DNA of 64,000 nt from Robertkochia solimangrovi (GCF_007279655.1 NZ_QKWN01000002.1:310001-374000), one strand, 5' to 3'. Shown: positions 8,359 through 18,748, counted from the first letter of the stretch. A program made the numbers and translations. The notes: a model not told the origin generated them from the sequence alone.

Positions 8359-10968
8359 TTAGTTTTTATCAACTAATTCTTCCTGATTTCTGAATACCAG
8401 CTCATCATCGAACTGATCCATAAGTATAATACTCTCTGTGTGTATATCGCCTTTGAGGATCTCTTTCGACAATTTGTTAAGGACCTCTCTTTGAATCACG
8501 CGTTTCACAGGTCTTGCACCATACTGAGGATCAAATCCTATTTTTGCGAGATAATCGATAGCATCTTCTGTGGCATCAAGGGTAATACCCTGTTTGGCCA
8601 CCATTTTGGAAACCCCGTTCAGTTGCAATTTCACGATCTCTTTGATATCCTGTTCGCTAAGTGGTGTGAACATGATGATGTCGTCGATTCGATTGAGGAA
8701 TTCCGGACGGACACTTTGTTTGAGTAATCCGAGCACCTCGTTTTTTGCAGCTTCCATGGCTGTGTCGATATTCTTCAGGTTTTCAAATTTCTCCTGTATG
8801 ATATGGCTACCCATATTACTGGTCATGATAATGATCGTATTTCTGAAATCGGCCAGACGTCCCTTGTTATCGGTTAGACGACCTTCATCAAGTACCTGTA
8901 ATAGGATATTAAAGGTGTCTGGGTGTGCTTTTTCGATCTCATCCAGCAGGACTACGGAATAAGGTCTTCTTCGCACGGCCTCCGTGAGTTGTCCTCCTTC
9001 ATCATATCCTACATATCCGGGAGGTGCACCTACTAAACGGCTTACCGCATGACGTTCCTGATACTCACTCATATCGATACGGGTCATTGCATTTTCATCA
9101 TCAAACAGGTATTCGGCCAGTGCTTTGGCAAGTTCAGTCTTACCCACTCCGGTAGTACCGAGAAACAGGAATGAACCAATAGGCTTCTTAGAATCCTGTA
9201 ATCCGGCACGACTTCTTCTGATCGCATCCGAAACCGATTGAATGGCTTCTTCCTGTCCGACTACTCTTCGATGCAATTCTTCTTCAAGGTGGAGTAATTT
9301 CTCCCTTTCGCTCTGCAGCATTTTGGTCACGGGTATTCCGGTCCATTTCGCCACCACTTCTGCGATGTCCTCATTGGTAACTTCTTCCTTGATCAGGCTT
9401 TTACCGCTTTTCTGCTGTTCCTGTAATTCAACCTGAAGTTTTTCCAGCTTTTCATGCGCCTCTTTTATCTTCCCGTAACGGATTTCAGCAACCTTTCCGT
9501 AATCACCATCGCGTTCCGCTCTTTCTGCTTCGAGTTTGAATTGCTCGATAGCTTCCTTAGTGGTTTGTATCTGATCGACCACATCCTTTTCACTCTGCCA
9601 TTTTGCGTAGATCTCGCTTCGATCCTCTTTCAAATTGGCAAGATCGATGTTCAGGGCCTTCAGTTTAGATTCGTCATTTTCGCGTTTTATAGCCTCGATC
9701 TCGATCTCCAGCTGCATAATACGGCGATCCAATACATCCAGTTCTTCAGGTTTTGAATTGATCTCCATTCTCAGTTTGGAGGCAGCTTCGTCCATAAGGT
9801 CGATCGCTTTATCCGGAAGGAATCTATTGGTGATATAGCGCTGAGATAGCTCAACTGCAGCTATGATCGCTTCATCTTTGATCCTTACTTTGTGATGTGC
9901 TTCATATTTTTCCTTGATTCCGCGAAGTATGGAAATGGCACTTTCGGTATCCGGTTCATCGACCAGTACTTTTTGAAATCTGCGCTCTAGTGCTTTATCC
10001 TTTTCAAAATATTTCTGATATTCATCAAGGGTGGTGGCACCGATAGCTCTTAATTCACCCCGGGCTAACGCAGGTTTCAGAATGTTTGCCGCATCCATCG
10101 CTCCCTGTCCGCCTCCGGCTCCCACAAGTGTGTGAATCTCATCGATGAATAAAACGATATTTCCTTCTGATGTTGTTACCTCTTTGATCACCGCTTTTAA
10201 ACGTTCTTCAAATTCACCTTTGTATTTGGCGCCGGCGATCAGAGCACCCATGTCTAAGGAATAGATCTCTTTGTCTTTAAGGTTTTCCGGGATATCCCCC
10301 TGAATGATTCGGTGCGCAAGCCCTTCAGCGATGGCGGTTTTACCAACTCCGGGTTCTCCGACCAGCATAGGGTTGTTCTTCGTACGTCTTGAAAGGATCT
10401 GTAAGACCCGGCGAATCTCTTCATCACGCCCGATCACCGGATCCAGTTTACCGTCATTGGCAAGCTGATTCAGATTCTTCGCATACTTATTCAACGAATT
10501 ATAAGTCTCTTCAGCACTTTGAGAAGTAACTCGTTCTCCTTTACGCAATTCTTCGATCGCTGCCGTAAGTCCTTTTTCAGTGACCCCTTGATCCTTTAAG
10601 ATCTGTGCGATCTTGCTCTTCGATTTAAATATCGCGAGTATCAGGTGTTCTGCGGATACAAATTCATCGTTCATTTTCTTGGCGATGATACCCGCTTCAT
10701 TGAGCATACTACCTGCATCACGGGAAAGCATGAGATCTCCACCTTCAACCTTTGCAAAACTGTTTAGGGTGCTGTCAAGAACCTGCTTGAGAAGATTTAC
10801 GTTTACATTTAATTTTTTGAGCAGGAAGGGTAGTACATTTTCATCCACTTCGAACAGGGCTTTAAAAATATGTTCATTCTCGATCTGCTGATGTCCATAT
10901 CCCTGAGCGATCTGCTGAGCCAATTGTACCGCCTCCTGAGCTTTGATGGTAAAATTATTTAAGTTCAT
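8359..10968 (-). CDS. clpB: ATP-dependent disaggregase ClpB
   Basis: Hexameric AAA+ chaperone that pulls polypeptides out of aggregates together with DnaK. The 869 residues have the full architecture: N-terminal Clp_N repeats (about 1-150), first AAA+ domain with Walker [10 protein letters not shown] near residue 205, long coiled-coil middle domain (about 410-530, rich in E/K/R), second AAA+ domain with [10 protein letters not shown] near residue 605, and the C-terminal ClpB D2 small domain. Presence of the middle domain distinguishes ClpB from ClpA and ClpC. The gene is divergent from a bacilliredoxin gene and shares with it a 149-base intergenic region carrying two tandem TGAC-type sites, which would suit heat or thiol-stress control. 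Confidence 0.97.
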   Translation of the reverse strand: MNLNNFTIKAQEAVQLAQQIAQGYGHQQIENEHIFKALFEVDENVLPFLLKKLNVNVNLLKQVLDSTLNSFAKVEGGDLMLSRDAGSMLNEAGIIAKKMNDEFVSAEHLILAIFKSKSKIAQILKDQGVTEKGLTAAIEELRKGERVTSQSAEETYNSLNKYAKNLNQLANDGKLDPVIGRDEEIRRVLQILSRRTKNNPMLVGEPGVGKTAIAEGLAHRIIQGDIPENLKDKEIYSLDMGALIAGAKYKGEFEERLKAVIKEVTTSEGNIVLFIDEIHTLVGAGGGQGAMDAANILKPALARGELRAIGATTLDEYQKYFEKDKALERRFQKVLVDEPDTESAISILRGIKEKYEAHHKVRIKDEAIIAAVELSQRYITNRFLPDKAIDLMDEAASKLRMEINSKPEELDVLDRRIMQLEIEIEAIKRENDESKLKALNIDLANLKEDRSEIYAKWQSEKDVVDQIQTTKEAIEQFKLEAERAERDGDYGKVAEIRYGKIKEAHEKLEKLQVELQEQQKSGKSLIKEEVTNEDIAEVVAKWTGIPVTKMLQSEREKLLHLEEELHRRVVGQEEAIQSVSDAIRRSRAGLQDSKKPIGSFLFLGTTGVGKTELAKALAEYLFDDENAMTRIDMSEYQERHAVSRLVGAPPGYVGYDEGGQLTEAVRRRPYSVVLLDEIEKAHPDTFNILLQVLDEGRLTDNKGRLADFRNTIIIMTSNMGSHIIQEKFENLKNIDTAMEAAKNEVLGLLKQSVRPEFLNRIDDIIMFTPLSEQDIKEIVKLQLNGVSKMVAKQGITLDATEDAIDYLAKIGFDPQYGARPVKRVIQREVLNKLSKEILKGDIHTESIILMDQFDDELVFRNQEELVDKN

Positions 10969-11033
10969 TTTATTTCTTTTCTATAAGTTATTTTCGATTT
11001 TTACATAACAAATAATATTCCATCGGTGTGTTA

Positions 11034-11078
11034 TGACATTACGTCACTTTTGTTTGTGAAATTTCTGTCATTATGTCA
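11034..11078. promoter_or_regulatory. two tandem TGAC(A/G)TAATG(A/T)CA sites between clpB and brxC
   Basis: On the minus strand TGACATAATGACA (11078-11066) and TGACGTAATGTCA (11046-11034) are two 13-base sites in the same orientation whose starts are 32 bases apart, about three helical turns. They sit in the shared upstream region of clpB (start 10968) and the bacilliredoxin gene (start 11118). Likely a stress-response operator or promoter element; the binding protein is unknown. Confidence 0.5.
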
Positions 11079-11117
11079 TTACGGATAGTTTAAGGAAAGA
11101 AATACACCTATAAATTT

Positions 11118-11516
11118 ATGAAGATATTTGATTTTATTTCAGGAAAAAAGGATAAAGAATCATCTGGAAATCAGGGAGTACCGGAATGGATTCCCCTTGA
11201 GGACATCGGTCAGTTACAATCCCTGAAAGAAATCTCTGAAAATACTCCTGTGATTATCTTTAAGCACAGTACGCGTTGTGGGATCAGTGCGATGGTAAAG
11301 AATCGCTTCGAGCGTGATTTTGATTTTCCGGTAGGGGAGTTACAGTGTTATTTTCTGGATATTATCAGGAACAGGGATATTTCCAATACGATCGCCTCTG
11401 AATTTGGAATTCCTCATGAAAGTCCACAACTCCTGTTGATCAAAAAGAGCAGTGCAATCTATGATGCTTCACATGGAGGGATTTCCGTAAAAGCGATCCA
11501 TAAGGTGTTGGACTAA
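11118..11516 (+). CDS. ytxJ: monothiol bacilliredoxin, YtxJ/BrxC family
   Basis: Small cytoplasmic thioredoxin-fold protein of 132 residues. The family removes bacillithiol from S-bacillithiolated proteins after oxidative stress. The active-site segment HSTRCGIS (near residue 50-57) has one cysteine in the place of the CxxC of thioredoxins, as is usual for this family, and the later cis-proline region ESPQLLLIK is present. It implies that the organism makes bacillithiol, as many Flavobacteriia do. The gene is divergent from clpB and shares its upstream sites, so both may respond to protein-damaging stress. A bidirectional terminator follows. Confidence 0.85.
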   Translation: MKIFDFISGKKDKESSGNQGVPEWIPLEDIGQLQSLKEISENTPVIIFKHSTRCGISAMVKNRFERDFDFPVGELQCYFLDIIRNRDISNTIASEFGIPHESPQLLLIKKSSAIYDASHGGISVKAIHKVLD

Positions 11517-11620
11517 AAAATGAAATTTATTGCTTGGCGGTAAAAATCTTAAAGCTTTTAATTTCGTTCTCATAATCCTATTCATAATACGATTATAACC
11601 CAACAGGTTTTATATCAAAA

Positions 11621-11651
11621 AAAAGCCTCCGAATTTTATCGGAGGCTTTTT
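11621..11651. terminator. bidirectional terminator between ytxJ and fahA
   Basis: AAAAGCCTCCGA (11621-11632), 6-base loop, TCGGAGGCTTTT (11639-11650). A-tract and T-tract on the two sides let it serve both convergent genes; it lies just past the fahA stop at 11653. Confidence 0.9.
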
Positions 11652-11652
11652 T

Positions 11653-12957
11653 CTATTTATGATTATTATTCTTCTTGGGTTGAAAGGGTGGAAGCAGTGT
11701 ATTGCTGACCTCACCGAAACCGATCCTGACTCCGTTCTTGGTGCAGTATCCTTTGAAGGTTACGGTGTCTCCATCCTGGATGAACTTTCGTTCGGCTCCA
11801 TCTTTCATCTTGATGGGCTTTTGACCATTCCAGGTCAATTCCAGCATAGATCCGTAGGATTCTGGAGAAGGTCCGGAAATGGTTCCACTTCCCATCATAT
11901 CTCCACTGTTTACTTTACAACCATTGATCGTATGATGCGCCAGTTGTTGTGCCATCGTCCAATACATATATTTGAAATTGCTTTTGGCGATGGTGGTAGC
12001 TTCGCTATGTGCCGGTTTAAGTTCTACTTCCAGATTGATATCAAAGCTCTTATTATTCTTTTTAGCCTTCAGATAGGGAAGTGGCTCTGGATCCTGAGTT
12101 GGACTTTCTGTTCTGAATGGTTCTAAGGCATCAAGAGTTACGATCCATGGAGAAACTGCAGAGGCAAAGTTCTTTGCGAGAAAAGGTCCGAGTGGCACAT
12201 ATTCCCACTTCTGAATATCTCTGGCACTCCAGTCATTAAAAAGCACCATTCCAAAGATATAATCTTCCGCTTCATCTACCGGGATAGGCTCGCCGAGTTG
12301 ATTGGCGTCTGTTGTGATAAAAGCCATTTCCAGTTCGAAATCCACTAATTTTGAAGGTCCAAATATCGGTTCCTCAGCACCTGCAGGGCGCGTTTGTCCC
12401 ATTGGTCTGTGAATTGGAATACCGCTCGGAACGATCGAAGAACTTCTACCGTGGTAACCCACAGGTATATGAAGCCAGTTGGGCAGCAGGGCATGCTCCG
12501 GGTCGCGAAACATAGAGCCAACATTGGTGGCATGTTCCTTACTGCTATAGAAATCGGTATAATCTCCAATTTGCACAGGAAGTTGCATTTCGATCTCATC
12601 AAGATCGAAAAGTACGATTCTGCAATGGTCTTCGTTATCCCTTAATTTAGGATTTTTAGCATCAAAGATCTCTGCGATTCGGTTACGCACCAATCGCCAG
12701 GTCTTCTTCCCGTCGGAGATGAAATCATTAAGTGTATCCTGTAAAAAAATATCATCAGTTAACGGAATCCCGTCAAAATATCCAAGTTGATGTAGAGCAC
12801 CCAGATCAATGGCTGTATCACCGATTCTGGTCCCGATAGTAATCACATCATCACGAGTAAGAAACACACCGAAAGGGATGTTTTGAATCGGAAAGTCCGA
12901 GTTTTCCGTGACTTTAATCCATGATTTTCTCTGGGGGTCATTTGCATTTTGAGACAT
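11653..12957 (-). CDS. fahA: fumarylacetoacetase
   Basis: Metal-dependent hydrolase that splits 4-fumarylacetoacetate into fumarate and acetoacetate, the final step of tyrosine/phenylalanine breakdown through homogentisate. About 434 residues, the full length of the FAH enzyme, with an N-terminal SH3-like domain and the FAH fold. Key segments are HVPVGYHGR-like LHIPVGYHGRSSSIV (active-site His), VDFELEMAF (metal-binding acids) and the late GDMMGSGTISG. The frame continues 20 codons upstream, but the ATG at 12957 gives the plausible start MSQNANDPQRK. It is divergent from glyA. Other homogentisate-pathway genes are not in the window. Confidence 0.93.
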   Translation of the reverse strand: MSQNANDPQRKSWIKVTENSDFPIQNIPFGVFLTRDDVITIGTRIGDTAIDLGALHQLGYFDGIPLTDDIFLQDTLNDFISDGKKTWRLVRNRIAEIFDAKNPKLRDNEDHCRIVLFDLDEIEMQLPVQIGDYTDFYSSKEHATNVGSMFRDPEHALLPNWLHIPVGYHGRSSSIVPSGIPIHRPMGQTRPAGAEEPIFGPSKLVDFELEMAFITTDANQLGEPIPVDEAEDYIFGMVLFNDWSARDIQKWEYVPLGPFLAKNFASAVSPWIVTLDALEPFRTESPTQDPEPLPYLKAKKNNKSFDINLEVELKPAHSEATTIAKSNFKYMYWTMAQQLAHHTINGCKVNSGDMMGSGTISGPSPESYGSMLELTWNGQKPIKMKDGAERKFIQDGDTVTFKGYCTKNGVRIGFGEVSNTLLPPFQPKKNNNHK

Positions 12958-13069
12958 GACAAAACTGTTGGTTAAAGTTGTATAAAAAAACGATTTAAAG
13001 GTATTAATTTCTATCAATTTACCGAATCTATTTTATATTTTTGGGCATTCTTTAACGAAATCCTCAATA

Positions 13070-14344
13070 ATGCAAAGAGACGAACAGATTTTTGATCTAA
13101 TTCAGGCAGAGAAAGAACGTCAGTTGAACGGAATTGAATTGATCGCTTCGGAGAACTTCGTAAGCGATCAGGTTATGGAGGCCGCTGGATCGGTACTGAC
13201 CAATAAATATGCCGAAGGTTACCCGGGTAAAAGATATTACGGGGGGTGTGAAGTGGTTGATAAAGTAGAGCAGATCGCCATCGACCGGGCAAAGGAACTA
13301 TTTGGTGCAAGCTGGGCAAATGTACAGCCACACAGTGGCTCTCAGGCAAACACTGCAGTTTTTGCAGCCTGTTTGAAGCCAGGTGATAAGATCCTTGGAT
13401 TTGACCTTTCTCATGGAGGTCACCTTACGCATGGTTCTCCGGTGAACTTTTCCGGAAAACTGTATGAGCCGGTATTCTATGGTGTAGAAAAGGAAACCGG
13501 AATGTTGAATTATGATCATATAGAAGCGATCGCGCAACGTGAAAAGCCTAAAATGATCATCGCAGGAGCGTCTGCATATTCAAGAGATATCGATTTTAAA
13601 AGATTCAGAGAGATCGCTGATTCAGTAGATGCTTTACTGATGGCTGATATTTCTCATCCATCCGGACTGATCGCAAAAGGGGTGTTGAATGACCCGATCC
13701 CTCACTGTCACGTGGTAACCACGACTACTCATAAGACTCTTCGTGGTCCAAGAGGAGGTTTGATCCTTATGGGAGAGGATTTCGAAAATCCATTCGGTTT
13801 AACATTAAAGAATGGTAATCTTCGTATGATGTCTTCGCTTTTCGATAGCGCAGTTTTCCCTGGAAATCAAGGTGGACCCTTAGAGCATATCATCGCTGCT
13901 AAAGCAATTGCCTTTGGGGAAGCGCTTACCGATGAGTACCTGCACTATATCGTTCAGGTTAAAAAGAATGCACAGGCTATGGCCAAAGCTTTCGTTGCCA
14001 AAGGTTATAACATCATTTCCGGTGGAACCGATAATCATATGATGCTTATCGATCTCAGAAATAAAGACCTAAACGGAAAACTTGCTGAAGAAGCACTAGG
14101 GAAAGCTGACATTACCGTGAATAAGAACATGGTTCCTTTTGATGATAAGAGTCCTTTTGTTACCAGTGGTATTCGTATCGGAACAGCTGCAGTTACCACA
14201 CGTGGCTTGCTGGAAGAAGATATGGAAACAGTGGTAGGATTTATCGATGAGGTATTGATGAACCATGAAGATGATGCTAAGATCACTGCTCTTACCGATA
14301 AAGTAAAAGCCTTGATGTCTCATCGTCCTCTTTTTAAGGCGTAA
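13070..14344 (+). CDS. glyA: serine hydroxymethyltransferase
   Basis: PLP enzyme converting serine plus tetrahydrofolate to glycine plus 5,10-methylene-tetrahydrofolate; main source of one-carbon units. It has 424 residues, the normal bacterial length. The PLP lysine is K222 in [14 protein letters not shown], and the N-terminal LIASENF and [14 protein letters not shown] substrate-binding blocks are intact. A TATTTTTG -7 box is present at 13036-13043, 27 bases before the start. A strong terminator follows, so it is likely monocistronic. Confidence 0.97.
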   Translation: MQRDEQIFDLIQAEKERQLNGIELIASENFVSDQVMEAAGSVLTNKYAEGYPGKRYYGGCEVVDKVEQIAIDRAKELFGASWANVQPHSGSQANTAVFAACLKPGDKILGFDLSHGGHLTHGSPVNFSGKLYEPVFYGVEKETGMLNYDHIEAIAQREKPKMIIAGASAYSRDIDFKRFREIADSVDALLMADISHPSGLIAKGVLNDPIPHCHVVTTTTHKTLRGPRGGLILMGEDFENPFGLTLKNGNLRMMSSLFDSAVFPGNQGGPLEHIIAAKAIAFGEALTDEYLHYIVQVKKNAQAMAKAFVAKGYNIISGGTDNHMMLIDLRNKDLNGKLAEEALGKADITVNKNMVPFDDKSPFVTSGIRIGTAAVTTRGLLEEDMETVVGFIDEVLMNHEDDAKITALTDKVKALMSHRPLFKA

Positions 14345-14365
14345 GTAGAAAAACCATATATTTAT

Positions 14366-14393
14366 AACTCCGGTCGAAAGCCGGAGTTTTTTT
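14366..14393 (+). terminator. intrinsic terminator after glyA
   Basis: AACTCCGG (14366-14373), loop TCGAAAG, CCGGAGTT (14381-14388), then a T-run to 14393. The next start codon is at 14401, only 7 bases beyond. Confidence 0.9.
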
Positions 14394-14400
14394 ATTTGAA

Positions 14401-15639
14401 ATGATTAGAAAAGTCCTGATTATCGGTTATGTATGGCCGGAACCTCAATCTTCTGCGGCCGGTGTTCGAATGTTGCAACTAATCCGTGCCTTTCGATCGG
14501 CAGATATACAGGTGATTTTTTCATCTCCTGCCGCCCCTGGAGAGCATCCCTTCGATCTGAGCCAAATGGGGGTGAGCTCGGTAACCATACAGGTCAATGA
14601 TCCTGGCTTCGATGATTTTGCGCGTGAAACACAACCGGATCTGGTCGTTTTTGACAGATATATGATGGAAGAGCAGTTCGGTTGGAGGATTGCCGAACAA
14701 TGTCCCGAGGCTATTCGTGTACTTGATACGGAGGATCTTCATTTTTTAAGAAAGTATCGTCAGAAGAACTATCGAAGTTCGTTTCCCGATCATTCCAATA
14801 TGTTGCTTGATCCGTTAGCCCGACGTGAGGTGGCCAGTATCTATCGTTGCGATCTGAGTTTGATCATTTCCCAGAAGGAAATGGAGCTCTTGACCGGTCA
14901 GTTTGGGGTTGATGAAAAATTATTGTGTTATCTGCCTTATTTACTCGATGCTGCCGAAATTCCAGTACCCGGTTCTCTAAATGGTTTTGAGCAAAGAAAA
15001 GATATGATGTTTATCGGTAATTTCAGGCATGACCCGAATACGGATGCAGTTCGTTATCTCAAGGTCGAGATCTGGCCTGAAATACGAAAAGTACTTCCTG
15101 GAGTGTCCTTGTCGATTTATGGGGCTTATGCGGGAAAAGAGGTCGAGGAGATGCATAAACCATCGGAAGGATTTAATTTCAGGGGATGGACTCCCGATGT
15201 AAAAGATGTGATGCTCTCGCACAGGGTCTTGCTTGCTCCACTGAGATTTGGAGGTGGATTAAAAGGAAAAATCGTCGATGGGATGCGTTTCGGTTTACCG
15301 GCAGTAACCACCACTACCGGGGCTGAAGGTCTCGAAGAAATGAATACGGGTGATGGAAGGGTTACCGATGAGGCAGCGGAGTTTGTACGTACAGCGGTCA
15401 GGTTATATGCTGATGAGAAGTTTTGGAACAATGCTGTTTCCGTTGGATATGACGTCGTTTCAAATAAGTTTGACCGTAACTATTTTGAGCGAATACTGAT
15501 GCGTAGGTTAAATGCTCTACGAATCGATCTTTCCTTGCACAGGCAACTGAATTTTATAGGGGGGATGCTTTCTGATCAACGAGTGATGGCGAGCAAATAC
15601 CTCAGTAAATATATTGTAGAAAAGAACCGGAATAATTAG
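14401..15639 (+). CDS. glycosyltransferase, GT-B fold (GT4-like)
   Basis: Predicted cytoplasmic glycosyltransferase of 412 residues. The N-terminal half starts with the Rossmann-type LIIGYVWPEPQSSAAGVRM, where the GT-B acceptor domain usually carries a small-residue loop. The C-terminal half has the sugar-nucleotide site region GGGLKGKIVDGM and GLPAVTTTTGAEGL (about residues 282-315), typical of group-1 transferases. Neither donor nor acceptor can be told. It begins 7 bases after the glyA terminator and ends 3 bases from the convergent lipoprotein gene. No polysaccharide cluster surrounds it, so a standalone role in surface glycan or glycolipid synthesis is possible. Confidence 0.8.
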   Translation: MIRKVLIIGYVWPEPQSSAAGVRMLQLIRAFRSADIQVIFSSPAAPGEHPFDLSQMGVSSVTIQVNDPGFDDFARETQPDLVVFDRYMMEEQFGWRIAEQCPEAIRVLDTEDLHFLRKYRQKNYRSSFPDHSNMLLDPLARREVASIYRCDLSLIISQKEMELLTGQFGVDEKLLCYLPYLLDAAEIPVPGSLNGFEQRKDMMFIGNFRHDPNTDAVRYLKVEIWPEIRKVLPGVSLSIYGAYAGKEVEEMHKPSEGFNFRGWTPDVKDVMLSHRVLLAPLRFGGGLKGKIVDGMRFGLPAVTTTTGAEGLEEMNTGDGRVTDEAAEFVRTAVRLYADEKFWNNAVSVGYDVVSNKFDRNYFERILMRRLNALRIDLSLHRQLNFIGGMLSDQRVMASKYLSKYIVEKNRNN

Positions 15640-15642
15640 TCG

Positions 15643-17181
15643 TTAAGGCTGATATTCCAGGGCTCCTGCATCCGGGAGTGGTAATCTAGATCTTCCGGAC
15701 AGATCATCAGGAAGATGCTGTGCTTTTTCTACATTCCCAATATCGATCGCTCCGGAACCATCTTCGATCATAAACAACTCGATAAAAGGATCCCGAAAAA
15801 GAGGATCTGTATTGAGGGTAACTGTATTGTACAGTTCAGTGTTGGAAAAATCATAATCAGGGATATCTTCAAATGCTCCGGTCAAATCTTCAAAATGCAG
15901 TAAACTATGATCGAAATTAAAGTTGAATTCGGCATTTGCGTACCGATCCAGAATAAATTCCCGGTTCTTATTTCCATAGATAATGCAATTGCTGAAATCT
16001 GCCATAACCAGATCACTTCCTGTTAAACTCCCATCAATTGTGGTGATATAATTGTCGATCAACAGGGCAGGAGTAGCTCTGAATCCTGCGTCCCAGTAAT
16101 TAGCGATGGTACAGTGTAAAAAACGGTAGAAACCTCCCTGAGTACAATAGACAGAGATCAACCCGGCATTTCCGAAGATCGAATTCTCGGCGTTGATCCA
16201 CGCATCCCGTGACAATAGCGACATATTACCGCTATTGAGAATTTTGGAATTAGAAATATTGAGCGTTGGCTTATCGGTAATTCTGCCCTCGGCGATTATT
16301 CCGGCGATTGCATTCTTTATCGTGAGATGGTTTATGGTGTTGTCATTACTTCCGGTAGCGATCCAGATCGTACCCCATTGTCCTGGTACCCGTGCGAATT
16401 CCGGTTCCAGTCGGTCGCCTTCGAAGATCACTTCATTTTCCATTGATTCCTGGTCATCGCTTAATGCACCGTTGATCTCAAGCTTACCACCGGGCATTAC
16501 ATAAATACCGGAACCTTCGTGGAAGTGAACACGACTTCCGGGATCTATAGCAAGGGTCTTGCCTTCCGGAACTGCAGCGTAGCCATAGATCACATAAGGC
16601 CTGTCGCTGGTAAAGTGAAGTTCTTCATCTGATAATTCGAAGCCTTCAATTCGTACAGGTTCTCCATTCTCATCCAATCCGATTTCGATACTTTCTTTTA
16701 TACCGTTATTTCGTTTTGGATACATAAATACGGCATCTTTGACCAGGGTTACCAATGCGACTTTCTGTTCTCTGGATCCGGATCTGAAAAGCAGGTTATC
16801 GGTATAAAGGAATTCTGACGCTTCCGCAGACAGGTCTTCTATATTCAATGTCGTTTCTATGAATATATACAAGCTGTCTCCTTTGGCGAGCGGAACATTG
16901 GTAAAGGCTTTTCCGGGCGAACCGTTCACATTGATACGGTATTTTGAATCGTTATTCGATTCGAGCAGTATTTCAGGGATGTTGACAGCTTCATCCGTTG
17001 TATTATAGACCTTCAATGAATAGGTGGAAGACCCTATGTTTGAGAATACGGTATCCAGATAAACGGTATCCCGGCTGAAAACCAAATCGCTTGATAATGG
17101 CGCATATTCAAAATCCTCACGGCATGAGAACAGCGTAGAAATTAAGAGTGCAATAATAGCATATTGTAAGCATCGGTTCAT
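15643..17181 (-). CDS. right-handed beta-helix lipoprotein of unknown function
   Basis: Secreted lipoprotein of 512 residues with signal peptide and lipobox TLFSC (C20). The first part (about 25-150) looks like an immunoglobulin-like or HYDIN-type beta domain (SDLVFSRDTVYLDTVFSNIGSS is not catalytic in any family I know). From about 190 to 470 there are repeated short beta strands with the pattern of parallel beta-helix proteins (NTINHLTIKNAIAGI, LNISNSKILNSGN, IFGNAGLISVYCTQGG, NCIIYGNKN), and it ends in DAGALEYQP, a usual ending of such proteins (compare DxGAxE). Probably at the outer membrane or cell surface. No enzymatic residues were recognised. The nearest same-strand gene starts at 17611. 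Confidence 0.75.
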   Translation of the reverse strand: MNRCLQYAIIALLISTLFSCREDFEYAPLSSDLVFSRDTVYLDTVFSNIGSSTYSLKVYNTTDEAVNIPEILLESNNDSKYRINVNGSPGKAFTNVPLAKGDSLYIFIETTLNIEDLSAEASEFLYTDNLLFRSGSREQKVALVTLVKDAVFMYPKRNNGIKESIEIGLDENGEPVRIEGFELSDEELHFTSDRPYVIYGYAAVPEGKTLAIDPGSRVHFHEGSGIYVMPGGKLEINGALSDDQESMENEVIFEGDRLEPEFARVPGQWGTIWIATGSNDNTINHLTIKNAIAGIIAEGRITDKPTLNISNSKILNSGNMSLLSRDAWINAENSIFGNAGLISVYCTQGGFYRFLHCTIANYWDAGFRATPALLIDNYITTIDGSLTGSDLVMADFSNCIIYGNKNREFILDRYANAEFNFNFDHSLLHFEDLTGAFEDIPDYDFSNTELYNTVTLNTDPLFRDPFIELFMIEDGSGAIDIGNVEKAQHLPDDLSGRSRLPLPDAGALEYQP

Positions 17182-17224
17182 GCCCGGGTGTTTCTGTAAA
17201 AATAGTATTTCTTTCGAAATGAGA

Positions 17225-17611
17225 TCAAAAGAGATCGATAATCTCTTGTGGCATTCGGGCAGGCTTCCGGCTATGATTATCCAGTAAACACCAAACGGTT
17301 TCTGCAGTGACCAGTAATTTGCCGGAATCCTTCAGGTACATTTCCACTTTTCTTAAGGAAGTAACTCCGGAAGCTTTGGTAACAAAGGTCTTCAGTTGAA
17401 TGATGTCTCCGGGGAAGGCCTGACCTTTATAATGAATATTATGACTGATCACCATCCATATGTATCGATCTCTCATGGCTTCATCAGAACGCAGCTGCCA
17501 GTGCTCGCCTGCGATATCCTGAACCCATTGTAGATAACGAACATTGTTTACATGGCCGAGGTCATCGATATCGTCATTTGTTACCTCAATTTCCTTTTCG
17601 TATATCTCCAT
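17225..17611 (-). CDS. acyl-CoA thioesterase, YbgC/FadM-type hot-dog fold
   Basis: Cytoplasmic 4HBT-family protein of 128 residues. The N-terminal DDIDDLGHVNNVRYLQW carries the family's active-site region (D-x-x-G-H-x-N-N). Members hydrolyse acyl-CoA thioesters, commonly medium or long chain or aromatic; the substrate here is not readable. It lies 3 bases downstream of the glutaminyl cyclase gene on the same strand, so they are probably co-transcribed, although no functional link is obvious. Confidence 0.87.
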   Translation of the reverse strand: MEIYEKEIEVTNDDIDDLGHVNNVRYLQWVQDIAGEHWQLRSDEAMRDRYIWMVISHNIHYKGQAFPGDIIQLKTFVTKASGVTSLRKVEMYLKDSGKLLVTAETVWCLLDNHSRKPARMPQEIIDLF

Positions 17612-17614
17612 TTA

Positions 17615-18658
17615 TTATTTTTCGTGGATTTGAACTTCGAACATCTTGTCCCAATTCTTACCGGTGATAAAAAAGGTCTTTCTTTCCGGATGATAAGCAA
17701 TACCATTCAATACATCCAGATCTGCATGTTGGGTCACCTTATTTTTTAATCCTCTGAAATCGATGACTCCTATAATAGCACCGGTTTTGGCATCGATGAT
17801 CATGGCACTATCCTTTAAATATACATTCGCATAGATAAGTCCGTCAACGAATTCGAGCTCATTAGCCTTATTGAACACCGATGAATTGGTGACTGTCTGA
17901 ATGAAATCCTTTTCCTGTAAAGTTTCCGGATCAAGAATCCAGATCTTATCTGTACCATCGCTTTTATAAATATGGTCACCATCATTGGTCAGACCCCAAC
18001 CTTCCTTGCTTTGATTGTATTGAAAACTCCCGGTTTTTTCAAAAGAATCGAGGTCATAAATAAATCCGGTACGTTTTTGCCAGGTGAGCTGGAAGATCTT
18101 GTTATTGATAATCGTGATTCCTTCTCCAAAATAGATATCGTCCAGATCGATTTTCTTTTCTACTTCGCCAGTTTCAAAATTCACCTTACGCAGGGTGGAT
18201 TGTCCACGTCGCCCGGTACTTTCATAGAGTTGACCGTCATGAAATTCCAATCCTTGGGTATACGCTTTTATATCATGGGGGAATTCATTTAATATAGTGT
18301 AGCTATAGATCTTTGGAGGGTTATTAGCAAGAACAGTGATCGTTTCGGAAATTTCGGAAACTTCTCCTTCGTGGTAAACGTTTGCATACAAGGTATGATC
18401 GCCTAGTTTTTCAGTGTCGATCTTAAATTTGCCATCACCCACCGTAACGGGAACATCATTCAGGCTGTAGGTTACAGAATCTATCGGGGTGTTTTTGCGA
18501 TTTTTAATAGTGATTTCAACAGTATTTCCTTCCTGTATCTTGGTTTCTCCCTGGTTGATCACGAGGGAAAATAAATTTTTTGTAGAATTTTGTTTGCCGT
18601 TACATCCTACGGTAAGAGTAGTTAAGGAGCTGATTATGAAAATCTTATAAAAATTCAT
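17615..18658 (-). CDS. glutaminyl-peptide cyclotransferase, lipoprotein
   Basis: Enzyme of the bacterial/plant-type glutamine cyclotransferase family (five-bladed propeller), which turns N-terminal glutamine of peptides or proteins into pyroglutamate. The 347-residue protein has a lipoprotein signal (LTVGC, C19), then an Ig-like domain (about 30-110), then the propeller starting at the diagnostic segment EFPHDIKAYTQGLEF. Further family blocks are YESTGRRGQSTLRKV and LNGIAYHPERKTFFITGKNWDKMF at the end. It therefore acts in the periplasm or at the surface; in Bacteroidota many exported proteins begin with Gln after signal cleavage, which gives it plenty of substrates (known of the group). The Ig-like insertion is seen in many Bacteroidota homologues. 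Confidence 0.9.
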   Translation of the reverse strand: MNFYKIFIISSLTTLTVGCNGKQNSTKNLFSLVINQGETKIQEGNTVEITIKNRKNTPIDSVTYSLNDVPVTVGDGKFKIDTEKLGDHTLYANVYHEGEVSEISETITVLANNPPKIYSYTILNEFPHDIKAYTQGLEFHDGQLYESTGRRGQSTLRKVNFETGEVEKKIDLDDIYFGEGITIINNKIFQLTWQKRTGFIYDLDSFEKTGSFQYNQSKEGWGLTNDGDHIYKSDGTDKIWILDPETLQEKDFIQTVTNSSVFNKANELEFVDGLIYANVYLKDSAMIIDAKTGAIIGVIDFRGLKNKVTQHADLDVLNGIAYHPERKTFFITGKNWDKMFEVQIHEK

Positions 18659-18713
18659 GTGTATGATTGTTTATAAAGGCAAGGTATTTAATAAAATTAA
18701 GATTATAAAATTA

Positions 18714-18743
18714 TTGTTTAAGCTTAAAAAGTTCGTAAATTTG
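18714..18743 (+). promoter_or_regulatory. promoter of the SRP RNA gene
   Basis: TTG (18714-18716), 19 bases, TAAATTTG (18736-18743). This matches the Bacteroidota consensus exactly and places transcription start close to 18749, the first base of the mature RNA. Confidence 0.85.
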
Positions 18744-18748
18744 CACCC

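Noticed and set aside
11659-12126. 155-codon plus-strand frame within fahA
   Set aside because: Antisense to the conserved C-terminal half of fumarylacetoacetase, with low-complexity product.
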